Below, piece by piece: positions 1 to 14,800 of a stretch of 37,500 bases of DNA; positions within the stretch are counted from its first letter, which is position 1; each line of letters begins with the position of its first letter. This stretch comes from Dictyostelium firmibasis (taxonomy: Eukaryota; Evosea; Eumycetozoa; Dictyosteliales; Dictyosteliaceae). The notes under the pieces are model-generated. The model made no database searches, was not told the origin of the DNA, and saw only the letters and a list, made by a program, of their open reading frames with translations. The stretch is taken from positions 3,005,001-3,042,500 of the forward strand of contig CM069765.1 in NCBI GenBank assembly GCA_036169595.1. Direction: 5' to 3'. The translations under genes were made by a program, and so were the position numbers.

Positions 1-1
1 T

Positions 2-740
2 GCACAACAAGACTCTGGTTTTAGATTTAAAGGTGAGGGTTTACATTTTGGTTTCACTTCAGCAAACACAATATTCAAACCAATTAATCGTGAAACAAAT
101 ACTATTTACTATCAATTACCAATTCGTGAAACCATACTCTCAGTTCTATTCAATTCGTTGAATGTTCAAGAGGTCGCTTCTTTTTCATCTGGTTTAATAA
201 AGAATGAATTATGTAATACCAATCTCGAACAAACAAAAAAATATAATAAATCTATCACCTCAATCTCATCAGATTCAATGCCTGCTAGAATTAATATAAA
301 TAGTTACTCTGGTCAATGCTTATTAAAAGGTAATCTAATGTTTAGAAGACCAATTACAAATCGTAGTACTTCATCTTCCCATGAACCAACTATTGATCCT
401 CTAACTAATTTACAAGGCCCGCCTTTAATAGGATTAGAATCAACTATTAATTTAAATGATTTAAAACTCTATGGTGATAGAAAAGTTTGGAAAACTTTAA
501 TTTCTTATTTAATGCCACCCGAATCTGATAATGAATCTGACTTAGAGTCTGAATCTGGCTCAATTAGTGAACACCATCTCAACAATAGCGCTTTGGATTT
601 AGATAGTTTTTCAGATTTAAATAATAATAATTCAATCCAAAGGCCATCACCAACAAAGAATGTTATTACAACAATTACCTCACCAATGGATACTGTTCCA
701 TTGGTAATTAATGACGCCGATAAAAATAGGAATAATGGTA

Positions 741-811
<71 letters not shown>

Positions 812-2779
812 CCAACCGATGAAGATAATAAAATAGATGAAGAAAAAAAAGAAGTAACAATAGAAGAACCTAAAAAATCAGTAATAGAAAAAGGTAAAAA
901 GAAAATTAGTACTTTTAAAAGAAAATTAAAGTTATCGAATAATTGGAAGAGTCAAATAAAGATCATTCTAAAGGCAACCAATACTCAACTAACATTACCA
1001 GAGGAGAAGGAGAATGTTGATGAATCATTCAGAGGTTTAAGACTACAGATTTATTTACAATCATTTGTTATGTGTAATCATAGTGATTGGAAGACCGTTC
1101 CATTCTTAATGGATGGTATTCAATTGATAAATACAACCACTAACAATATCAATAATACTACCCCAATCGTTCAAGATCTCATTTCACAGTTTGGATTAGA
1201 CCATAGATTCTCATTCCAAATGGAGAACATTTCATTGAAAGTGATCGATGTCGACCATGATAATACCATTACAACCATATTAGAGCCTGCGACCATTAGT
1301 CTCTTCACTCGTATCTCTAGATCTCATGATCGTCTATTGTCAAATAACAAAAGAATACCAAAGATAGATCTATCGTTAATCTCATCGGATTTCGATTTTA
1401 AATTGACTTCACAACACTCTGAGCTATTGGATTTCATTGCAAACAAGTATTTATCACCAAAGAAATTGAAGAATCTATTGAAATCTAGAATCTCCAAAGA
1501 GGCAAAGAAAAGACTAAAATCATTGGAACAAAAGAAACAAGATAAAACTCTAACCATAAAGAACAAGGTTGAGAAAACATTACAACAATATTTTTGGACC
1601 TCTTATATCTCCATTCAAAATGGTAATTTCCATTTACCACTTCAACATCTTTTAGAACCAAAAGAAAAACACGATGATGGTGAGGATAACCAAAAACAAC
1701 CATCACAACAACAAGAAGATGATGATTTAACAACTGAAACCATTTCATTAGATTCACCAATTTCATCTGCATCAAATGATCAATTAGCACCAACTAAAAT
1801 CATTGGTGGAGTTATTGACACAATCATTGGTGACTTGGCAAAAACATCTATCATACCAGATCAATTGATCAATAAGAATGGCAATGTAAATAATGGGGAT
1901 GTTTTAAGCCAAATCAAAGTTCAATCAATGGGTGTCATATTACAAAACAATGATATTGGCCAAACCATAGTATTTAAGATTGGTGCCTTTGAAGCATATG
2001 GCATCGATCACCCAAAACTATCCACTTCAACTATACTTAGACCATTACCAATTCCAGAGGATGAGTTAATACCAGCCACAAATCAAGACAATACAAATCT
2101 ATTAATCACCTACAAGAGAAGACATCAAAAAGATTTAGCCAAACAATCAATACTCGTAGATAAAGAAATCGATGAATGGGTAACCGATGTTTGGGTTAAA
2201 CTTCAAGGTACTCAAGTTAGAGTGATGAAGAAGAAATATCCTCCAGGCTTTAAGAAACCACATAAATCAAAAACATTTGGAAAGAAAATTAAAATGCCAG
2301 ATATTAAAAACTTCATTACAAAGGTCGTCGGTCTGGTGGAAAGAAAGAGAGGAAAGATTAAGAACATTCAAAAAGGTATTAAAAAGGTAAATATGAACAT
2401 TAAATGGGGCGTTGAGTTGGGAAATTGCGAGATATTATTGGGTGAAAAATCCTCAAAGGCTTTGGACCCGTCTTCTGGTGGCATTTTGAATGACTTCACC
2501 ATCGATCCCTCTTATCAACCAAAAGGTATCATTAAAATAACCGATACCAATAGAAGAGTAAACGCTCAAGCCTATAAAAATATCGAAGAAGAATTGATAA
2601 AGAAAACCACAACCCTCACCCAAACTGTACTCGCCGAACAGGAAAGAGATGACTACATCAAAGGTCTATTGGAACAAATCGAAAAATTAAAATCTGAAAA
2701 GAAACTAATCGAAAATGATTACTCAATTTTAGAACAAAAGTTCATCAATACTAAAATGGAAATGGCAAGCTTACAATAA
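2..2779 (+). CDS. C-terminal part of a large protein, possibly a chorein/bridge-like lipid-transfer protein (5' end outside window)
   Basis: The reading frame is already open at the left edge, so this is the 3' part of a longer gene; about 925 codons are visible, ending in TAA. The visible N-terminal part alternates short hydrophobic strands with polar loops (GLHFGFTS..., then CLLKGNLMFRRP and PLIGLESTINLNDLKLY). This resembles the repeating beta strands of VPS13-type and UHRF1BP1/SHIP164-type bridge-like lipid-transfer proteins, including their 'lld-l-vw' stretch. A middle part (FQMENISLKVIDVD..., KIDLSLISSDFDFKL) repeats the pattern. A poly-Asn run lies at 749-812, followed by a Lys/Glu-rich segment. 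A basic region (KRKRGKIKNIQKGIKKVN-like) precedes a C-terminal coiled coil (LLEQIEKLKSEKKLIEND...), as in SHIP164-type proteins. The family call is inference from pattern and is uncertain; the coding status is certain. The downstream neighbour med22 is in tandem, 179 bases away. Confidence 0.85.
749..812. repeat. (AAT)n tract encoding poly-Asn
   Basis: Short AAT array in the first, partial gene, encoding about 20 Asn residues between an acidic linker and a Lys/Glu-rich segment. Confidence 0.9.
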
Positions 2780-2958
2780 TTTTTATTAAATAACAATAAT
2801 AATAAAAGTAAAAGATAAAAAAAATGACAAAAAAATTGGTGCCTTTATGTTTTTGTTTGGTTCAATTTTTTGGGATTTTTTTTTTTGAATTTTTTTTTTT
2901 TGAATTTTTTTGTTTTTTTTAATTTTATTTTCATTCAAAACATATTGGTTTTATCAAA

Positions 2959-3486
2959 ATGAATACTGGTGGAAACAATTCATTACCTCCTCAAACAAGG
3001 GGTGAAGTATTATTTAGAGATCAACAATTCTTTCAAAAACAAATTGATTCAAAAATCATGCAATTATTAGAAAACTATCATAATATTATAAAGATTTCTA
3101 AAGTAAATGATCCTTTAAAGAATGCAAGCGAAATTTATGAAATGGAAACAAGAACTTCTAATATGGTTTGTATTTTAACAAATAAATATTGAAAACAGTG
3201 TAGTAAATGCATACTAAATAAATAAAAAAATAAAATAAAAAAATAGTTGAATGCAGGCGAAGGATTATTAAAGATTATAGAGGAATTAAAACAAAATTTG
3301 ATTTTAAATGATTTTTCAACAATGGCTGAAGAGGTTAGAATTCAAAATTTAGTTTATCACAAAGAGAATGAAAGAACCAATAAATCTATTAAATTAATAT
3401 CTGAAGAGTTATCAAGATCACTAAAAGAATTGGAGGATGAATATTATAATTCAAGTTATAAACTCCCTCCTCAATCTTCTAAATGA
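2959..3486 (+). CDS. med22: Mediator complex subunit 22 (Med22/Surf5)
   Basis: Small subunit of the Mediator head module, which couples transcription factors to RNA polymerase II in the nucleus. Exons are 2959-3165 and 3247-3486; the 81-base intron (3166-3246) is GT-AG and AT-rich. The joined product is 148 aa, close to the usual length of Med22. Diagnostic parts are YEMETRTSNM just before the junction and LNAGEGLLKIIEELKQNLILNDF just after it. These align with the conserved Med22 segment ([33 protein letters not shown] in animals, as I remember it). The C-terminal ELEDEYYNSSYKLP also matches the family end. The protein is mostly helical, as expected for the Med11-Med22 heterodimer. The splice was chosen because only this join keeps the family alignment in frame. 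An AATAAA motif lies shortly after the stop. Confidence 0.95.
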
Positions 3487-3935
3487 TCATAGTATTGTAA
3501 ATAAATGTGTGTATATATAAAAAAAAAAAAAAATATAAAATAAAAGATTTAAATATTTTGGTGCCCAAAATTTTAAAGCTAGAAAACATGTCTTTAAAAA
3601 TCAAGAAACTCAGCAATTATTTTTATCAAACCTTTCTGTGAAGATCTTAAAGGTTATATATTTGATTAAGCAAGAACAATTTTTTCTTTTTTCAAAAATA
3701 AAATTTTTATTGGCGATTAAAAAATAAAGGCACATGTTTTTTTTAAATTTTTTAAAGAAATATTTATAAACAAACAACAAAGGTTGTTTATAATATTTAA
3801 AAGTTTATTTAATAAAAAGAAAATTAATAATCTCTTGTTAATTTTTTTTTTTTTTTTTTTTTTTGTTTTTTTTTTTTTTTTAAAAAATATGTGAATAGTA
3901 ATCCAATTGATATTATAGTTGAAATTAAATTACAA
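3487..3935. other. Convergent intergenic region between med22 and cycB
   Basis: About 450 bases between two 3' ends. It holds an AATAAA-type polyadenylation motif near 3498, T/A homopolymers (notably a T-rich run at 3843-3881), and an 8-bp inverted repeat (ATAAACAA ... TTGTTTAT, about 3767-3792) that could mark 3'-end structure. No ORF or RNA gene is seen. Confidence 0.6.
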
Positions 3936-6002
<2,067 letters not shown>

Positions 6003-6868
6003 TTTATATTTATTTTTTCTGTGTTTTTTTTTTTTTTCAATTTTTTTTATTTAAAATTTTTTAAATCTTATAAAAAATGATAATAAAGAATTAGGAATTA
6101 ATACATTAAGAAAAGGAAAAAAAAATTAAAAAAAGTAAAAAATACAATGGCATAGTTTAATGTGTAATGAAAAAGGTATATTAAAAAAAAAAAAAATCAA
6201 ATAGAGAAAGAAAAACAAAAAAAAAAAAGAAGAGAAAAAAAAAATCCACCTGATTACATTTTGAATTGGTAAGGCTAGTCAAAATACATCTAAATTATTA
6301 CTATTGATACAACTATTAAGATAAATAAATAATAAATAAATAAATAATTAAATACAATATTAAATTAAATAAATGAATATTAATTTAATAATGAATAAAA
6401 AAAATGAAAATAAAAAAATACTATTTATATTGAAATTAAATTTTTTAATTAAATTAATTAAATTTAATATCTATTTTTTTTTTTTTTTTTAAAGCCACAA
6501 ACACATTATTGTAATTTTTTTTTTTTTTGTAAATATTATTGATCTAACAAATGTGCAGTTATTTTTTTTTTTTTTTTTTATGTGTGTTTTTTTTTTTATA
6601 TTATTATTATTTATGTTTGTAAAAATAGTGACTGTATTCATACAACAAGCAGCACTTCAGTAGTATATTGTCAACCATCAACAAACACACACAAAAAATA
6701 AAAAAATACAATAAAAAAAAAAAATTTTGAAAAAAATAAATAATAAATAAAAAAAATTATAAAAATGTACTGCCAATACCCTATGATAGAAGATAATAAA
6801 AATAACAGTATAATTTAAAAATGCACACTTTAATAAATCTCTACACTAATTCGTATATTAAAAAAAAA

Positions 6869-6914
<46 letters not shown>

Positions 6915-7188
6915 CTTTTTTTGGGTTTGTTCATCTACAAAAAAAAATAAAATAAAAAAATAAAATAAAAAAATAAATAAAAATTAAATTGAAAAAAATA
7001 AAAAAATAAATTTATAAATGTGATCATTGTTATTTTTATAATAACAGATAAAAATAGTAAATCTACTGCAATTTTTGTAAACTAATTCATACCAACAACA
7101 AATCCACATATTATTTGTAGACTTAATTGCAGTGTTGGATATGATTGTAAAATTTATGTAAAAATGGAATAAAACAAATAAATAAAAA

Positions 7189-7398
<210 letters not shown>

Positions 7399-8036
7399 TT
7401 ATTCATTTATTTTATTTTATTTTATTTTATTTTATTTTATTTTATTTTATTTAAAAATCAAATAGTGCCATAGTTGGCTTTTTTTTTTTTTTTTTTTTTT
7501 TTTTAATGTACAATTTCTTTTTTGATATGCAAATATATTTTTGGTGTTATGTCTTTTGGTTTTGCGAATTACAAATTTTTTTAATTTTTTTTTGTGTGCC
7601 CAAATTATTTGAAAATCATAAAAAAAAAAAATATACACATATATTGGGACTGTAATCTATTATTTTTTAAATTATTGAATGATAAACAAAAAAAAAAAAG
7701 TTTGATCTATTTTTGGAAGTTTTATCTGTTGTTGTCATAATTGTGAGAAAAAAAAATAATATAAAAAAAATAAATTGGATAAACATTACAACTTCTCCTA
7801 TTAATAGGAGGTGAATTTTTGAGCGCCAACTAAAAAATTATTTTGATTCATTTTTTTTTTTTTTCAAAAATAAATTAAAAAGAATTATCTTTTGGGGTGG
7901 AGAAGAAAAAAAAAAATAAAAAGGGTAATAAAAAAAGATAAAAAGTTACAAGAAAAAAAGAAGTTTTTATATTATCTTACCTCGTTCTTAATTTCTCAGG
8001 TTGTAGCACTAAAGGAATGTTTAACATGTAGTCGCT

Positions 8037-8068
<32 letters not shown>

Positions 8069-8188
8069 CAGCAAATGATTAACTTTTTTTTTTTTGAAAA
8101 TACACTAATGGTGGCGTTTAAGGAACATAAACGTTTATCCTTTAATTCCAATTATGAATTGGTTAATTATTTAATTATCGAGCGGATA

Positions 8189-8422
<234 letters not shown>

Positions 8423-9233
8423 TTTGTTATTGTGTTTATTAATTTTATTGTTAATATTATTTATTTTTGTTTTTTTTATTTTTTATGTATAAATATATAT
8501 TTGACAACGTGCAAAAATTACGATATATGAATACAATAATAGGAATACAATAGTAATACAAGGTGATTTTTTTATATAATTTTTTAAAAAAAGTTATAAA
8601 TCTAGGTTTTTTTTTTTTCTATTTTTTTTTTTTTCAGATATCTGGTTTTGGATTCAGCGGTCAATTTAATATATTTTTTTTTTTTTTTTTTCTTTGTATT
8701 TTTTTTTATTTTTTTCAATTTTTTTTTATAAATTTTTAAAAATAATAAAAAAATAAGATATGAAAAAGAAAAAGTAATAAATTTTTTAATTAAACAAAAT
8801 AAAATAATTTTAACAAAAAAAAAAAAAAAAAAAAAATCTTAAGGTTATTTATATTTTTTTTTTTTTTTTTTCATGAAATTGGAAAAAAAAAAATATATTT
8901 TAAAAAAAATAAAATTCGCTACTTCTGAAAAAAAAGATATTTTTTAAATAGGATTTTCAAATACGTCAAAATAAATGCTGCAAATTTAAAAACACAGGTT
9001 ATTATAAACACATTAAAAAAAAAAAAAAAAAAAAATTCTTGCACTCAGAATCTTAACACAAAGTTTTTTTTTGAATTTGTATTGGGCTTTTTGGTTGTGA
9101 AAAAAATCAATTACACATAAAAAAAAAAAAAAGTGTGTTTTTTTTAAAAAATGTGATGATTATTTTGATTCTTATTTTTTTTTTTTTTTTTTTTAATTAA
9201 ATTAAATTTAATTTAATTAGGCTTTGCCTTATA

Positions 9234-9272
<39 letters not shown>

Positions 9273-10217
9273 AACAAGTTGGTTCACATAAATTATTTTT
9301 GTGATTATTAAAAAAAAAAAACTAAAAAAAAATATATATCTAAATATATTATTTTTATGGTTAAAAAAAAAAAAAAATTAAAATGATAGTAATAATAAAA
9401 AAAAAAAAAAAAAAAAAAAAAAACTTGTTTTAAAGTAATGAATATATTTAACAATACAAATAATAAATTGTTTTAATAATATTTTTTTTTTAAAAAAAAA
9501 AATAATAGATAAAAAGATATATTAAAATAGTACGAACCCCTCCCAAAGGTGTAGGAAGGGTCCTATGAGAATTTTTTTTTTTTTTTGTTATTATTATTAT
9601 TATTATATTATCACCTTTTTAACTAAGAATATGACGAAAACGAGTTTTTTTTTTTTTTTTTAATAATAGATTTTTTCAATTTTTGCACGAAATAATCTGA
9701 TGAAAAAAAACCCCAAAACTTTTTGGTTGAATTTTTTTTTTTTTTTTTTTTTTTTAATTAATTTTAAAATAGGATTTGATTTGCAACATAAATTTATATT
9801 ACATTGGGTATAATAAAATAAAATAAAATAAAATAAAAAAAAAAAATAAAAATAAAATCAACAAAATAAATGATAGTGTTATACAAAAAAGGTCATACAT
9901 ACAGTTTTTAGGTTGTATGAAACTATTGAAAATGTTTAAAGATCGATAACCACTATTATCGATTGGTTGTGAAAGAAAAAGCTTGTAAAATGAATGGTTT
10001 GATTTAACTGGTTAAATTTTTAGTGTTTATTTACAAAAAAAAAGTATAAAAAAAAAAAAATGTAACATTATTAATATTTTCTGCCACTATTATCATAATT
10101 TTTTATCAGTATAAAGAAAATGGAGCAGGTGTGAAAAAAGACCTACTATTTTTTTTTTTTTTTTAAATAAAAAAATTAGGATAAAGCCACACAAATAGGC
10201 GCTATGATCCTGTCTTT

Positions 10218-10248
<31 letters not shown>

Positions 10249-11321
10249 ATAAAATATTAAAAATTTATTTTTCTTTCTTTTTTTTTTTTTTTTTTTTTTT
10301 ATTTTTATTAAATTAACATAAAAAAAAAAAAGAAAAAAAAAAAACAAAAGTGGGAAAATGTTTGATAGAGTATAGAAAAAAAAAAAAAAAGATAGTGTTT
10401 GTAAAACAGTTATCCAGAGTTAATTTTTTTTTTTTTTTTTTTTGAATAGCTTAAAATACACACATAATCAATAAACCTTTCACTTTATAATAATAATAAT
10501 TAACCTTTATATGGTTTGTGGTATTTGAATTTTTTTTTTTTTTTATTTCAAAAAGAATGTTGTTTTATATGTTTGATAACCTCTTATTTCAAACCAACAC
10601 CTATTAATTTTTCAAATATACCACTAATTATTATTATTTTATTAAAGATAACTAAAAAGAGTTTATAATCAAAAAGGAAAAATAAATAAATAAATAAATA
10701 AAGAAGAAGAAAATATTTAATGAAATATATGAAAATGAGAAAAATAAATCCACTTAATATTACTTTTTTTTTTTTTTTTTTTTCTTTTTTTATTTTTTTT
10801 TTCTATAACTATTAATCTTTTTTCTATTTTTTTTATTTTTTTCTTTTTTTTTTTTTTTTTTTTTTATTTTTATTTTCCTTCGTTAATACCCAACAGGTTT
10901 TTTTTTTATTTTATTATTTAATTATTTTTATTTATTTATTTTTTTTTTTTTAATTTTTATTCGTCTTATAGATAATGAGAAAGGTTGCATTAATCAACAC
11001 AAATGAATCAATTTATAGTTTTCTTGTTGGTGGGAAGGTAAAAAAAAAAAATTTTCTGAATTTTTTTTTTTGAAAAAAAAAAAAAGTAAAAAAATAAAAA
11101 AAAATTTGGAGTTCAGCATTTCGTTATGGCGATTGTGGTTCAAAGTCGTATTGTGTTGTTTTTTGGTGGTTAATAATACCTTTGTTTTATTAGAATTTGT
11201 TTTTACCCATATATAAAATAAAAAAACGATAAATATTATTAGGAAATCAAATCAATATAAATCGAATAGAATTGTTTGTTTTAGAAAAAAGGGATTTATT
11301 TTTATTTTTTATATTAAACCG

Positions 11322-11362
<41 letters not shown>

Positions 11363-11830
11363 TTGTGAATGTCTTAAATTATAAAAATGATAATGAAATA
11401 ATAAAAAAAAATCATAGAAAAAAAAAAAAAAACTTGTTTTGTTTGGGTTTCAACATCAACTTTTAAATTGTTATTTTTTTTTTTTGGGAAAATTAAATCA
11501 AGATAATTTAAAATTTTTTTTTTTTATTTTTTTTTGGGTTTTTTTTCCTAAAGTTTTTAGGGTGGAAAGAAATTATTAATAAATCCAATGATTCTTTTTT
11601 TTTTTTTAAAAACAAAAAATAACAAAAGATTTTTTTTTTTTTTAATTTGAATTCAGACATTGAAGTCATAAAGTTTAAGACTTTTCAACAATAACAACAA
11701 GAACAACAACAAGAAAATACCAAAAATTGTGGTCAAACACAACATTTTTTTCTTTTTCGTGGTTTTTTTTTTTTTTTATTCATAAATTTTATTATTTTTT
11801 TATTATTTTTTTTTTTTTTTTATGTTTTTT

Positions 11831-14800
11831 TTAATCATCCTCATTATGAATTACATGTTGAGAAACACGAATTCTCTTTCTATCATCTAATAATTCTTTA
11901 AGTGATTCTCTTTTATGTTTTCTTTTCTTTTCTTTAGTTAATTGTCTCTTTTCTTGTTTCTTTTGTAGGAATTCCTTTGGATTGGCAATTGCTTCAATCT
12001 TTCTGTCAACTCTTCTCTTTTCTCTCATTTCATTGGTTGCTTTAATGATCGATTGATAGACAGACATAAACTTGCTTGGGCCGATCTTTTTCTTTAGAAT
12101 ATCGATTACCTCTTGAGCCAATTTCTTTTCTTGTGGAGTGGTACGAATCTTTTCATCGGTACATTTAATCAATGGAATCAATAGGATTGAAAGGTATGGC
12201 ATTAATTCTTGAACGGTTAATTGGGTTGAAACTGCAGCAATCCATCTGAAAATATATTTTCTTCTCACGAGACCAGCTTTAGTTGACATATATGATAATC
12301 TCTTAAATAACCACAATAACATTGATGATTCTTGTTCAACATCATTTGAAATTTGTTCATCATCTTCTTCTTCATTATTTCCTTGTTCTTCCATTGGTTG
12401 TTCATTATCATCATCTCCTTGTTCTTGTTCTTGTTCTTGTTCTTGTTCTTGATCTTGTTCTTGATTATCAACATTCATTTCATCATCCTCGTCATCACCA
12501 TCATCATCATTATTAATATTTTCATCAATATTTTCAATGAAAATATTTGGAGTTATATCATCTTTACTATTTGTTGGTGGTTTAATATTTTTACATTTAT
12601 AAAATAGCATTGAAAGATAAATTAAATTTTTAATGATGGTTAAACCAAGTTCGTCAGTTAATAATCTACTATTTAAAATTGAACAATGTTTTTTGGTAAT
12701 TTCAAATATTGAATTTGAATTAAATAAAGTATTATAAATTGGTGAAATTGATAAAGATGATTTCTTTTTGTTAGTGGTGGTGATTGATAGTTGATCAATG
12801 ATTGGAACTAAATTTAAAATTGAATGTTGAGTGAAGAAAATATTGAATAATCTAGTTAAACTAGTTCTAACCCAAATATGTGGATAATTAAGGAATTCAA
12901 TTGAAAGTTTCCAAAATTGAATTAAATTGGATGATGTTGAAAAGTTTGGATAGTTTGTTAAAATCTTTTCAAAGGAGGTAAAGATGGAATAGGATAATTG
13001 CCAACCTGGTAAGATTTGAGTTGAAGTTTGAGCATCGTCAGAGATTTCATCGATGATATTGAATGATTGTTCTTTCTCACGAAGTGATTGTAAACATTGT
13101 TCAATATATGGCAATGATTTTGCAACGATAGTTGGAAGTTTCGATTCAAAGTTTGCTAATGAACATTCCGATTGAATACCAATGATTTGAGCAGATGTTC
13201 TGGCCATAGTGAGATTCTTTGAACCATTTTCAAACCAACACATTGTCATGTCATAGATTTTAGAGGAGATTTGAACTGAAACACCTTTGATCAATTGTTT
13301 AATTAGTGAGGCAACCATTTCACGGCATGATGGGGATGGATCACTTGTTAAACGTACAACTAATGGAACGTAGATAATCAATGCATATTGATTTAATACT
13401 TCTTGTGGGAAACGTTCAACTATTTGAATTAATGTTTTCAATACCACTAGTCTACCATGTTCATACTCATATGAAAGATTCTTTATGAGGAATGTAATTT
13501 GTTGTTTAAGACGAGTATCACCCATCGGATAAAAGAGTAAAAAGTCGATGAAAATATTGCTAATCATTGTTGCAATAGATGGTTGATGAGAACGAATCAT
13601 CATTGTACAACATAGATCCATTAAATCGTAGATTTCTGGTAGTAGCACTTTTCTATTGACTAAAACATGAAGCATAGTTAATGAACGATTTAGATTTTGT
13701 TCACCACTTGTTAAATGTTGACGGGTTAAAGATAATATAGCTTTTAATTGTTCTTCATTGACATGTTCTTGTTTTTCATCACGAAGGAAGCAAGTTGCCA
13801 TCTCATAGGAGGTATTTGAAATCTTTTGATTACCTGAATCCATTTGAAGTCTCTTTAATACTTGTAAGGTCAATTGTTTTGAACTAGCCTTTACACTTGG
13901 TAAATCCATTGTAAATACTTTTAATAAACATTTCAAAGATAGATAAACTACACGTGGTTGTTTGTGTTCTAAGCATTTGGAGATATAGGCAATGAATGGA
14001 TCTATCATTGAACGATATTGCTCAAGGTCAATAGATTTCTGATTCTTAATAGCATGAATTAGGAGAGAGAAGCCCAACTCTGTGAAAATAAATGAATGTG
14101 TTTCATGTTGATGAATACGTTCATTTCTCTTTTTAGAAGGATCGGCTTGGATTGAGAATGTCTCTTCATAGGTTGGTTTATGACCATGACCAATTGATGT
14201 ATCTAATGTAATTGTTTTTCTGTTTGTTATATGATTGATCTCTTTCTCCCTTAAACCTTTGGTAATGAATTGATAGGTTAAAATTGAGAGATTCTTAAAA
14301 TCTAATGATTTGTTACCTCTTAGACCTTTACTAATCTTTTTCATCATCTCCTCCAAGTTTGGTAAAAGTTTTGGTGAATTTGAAACAGAGATAATCTCTT
14401 CGATTGGTTTAATGATATAATTTGTATTACTATAGTGAATAATGTTAGCAATGATACGTAAGGATTCGAATGAACGTTGGGTTTTTGCCTCTGGGTAGGT
14501 GTCTTGAACTTGTTTAATCTCACGTTGAACTGATGGTTCGCCAAAGAGATCTTCAATGATAATATCCATCAATAATGATATTTGACTATCTAATACACCA
14601 ACTTCTATACTCTTTGAAAGTGTATTCAATAGAGCATGTAAAGTATAAGCTAAAATATGTTTTTGATAGCCATTCTTTAGAACATTTCTCATATCTTTAA
14701 GAATATATGGGAAGAATCTATAACCTAATGTTTCCATCACTTGTAATAATGTGGATCTAGTTGTATCTCTAACTGAATATTCTTTACTCTTTAAACCTAT

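Noticed and set aside
9151-9700. C/D snoRNA from TGATGA near 9154 and CTGA near 9697
   Set aside because: The boxes are over 500 bases apart and lack a terminal stem.
11272-11466. A 64-aa Lys-rich plus-strand ORF
   Set aside because: Dominated by a 30-base A run; no conserved features.
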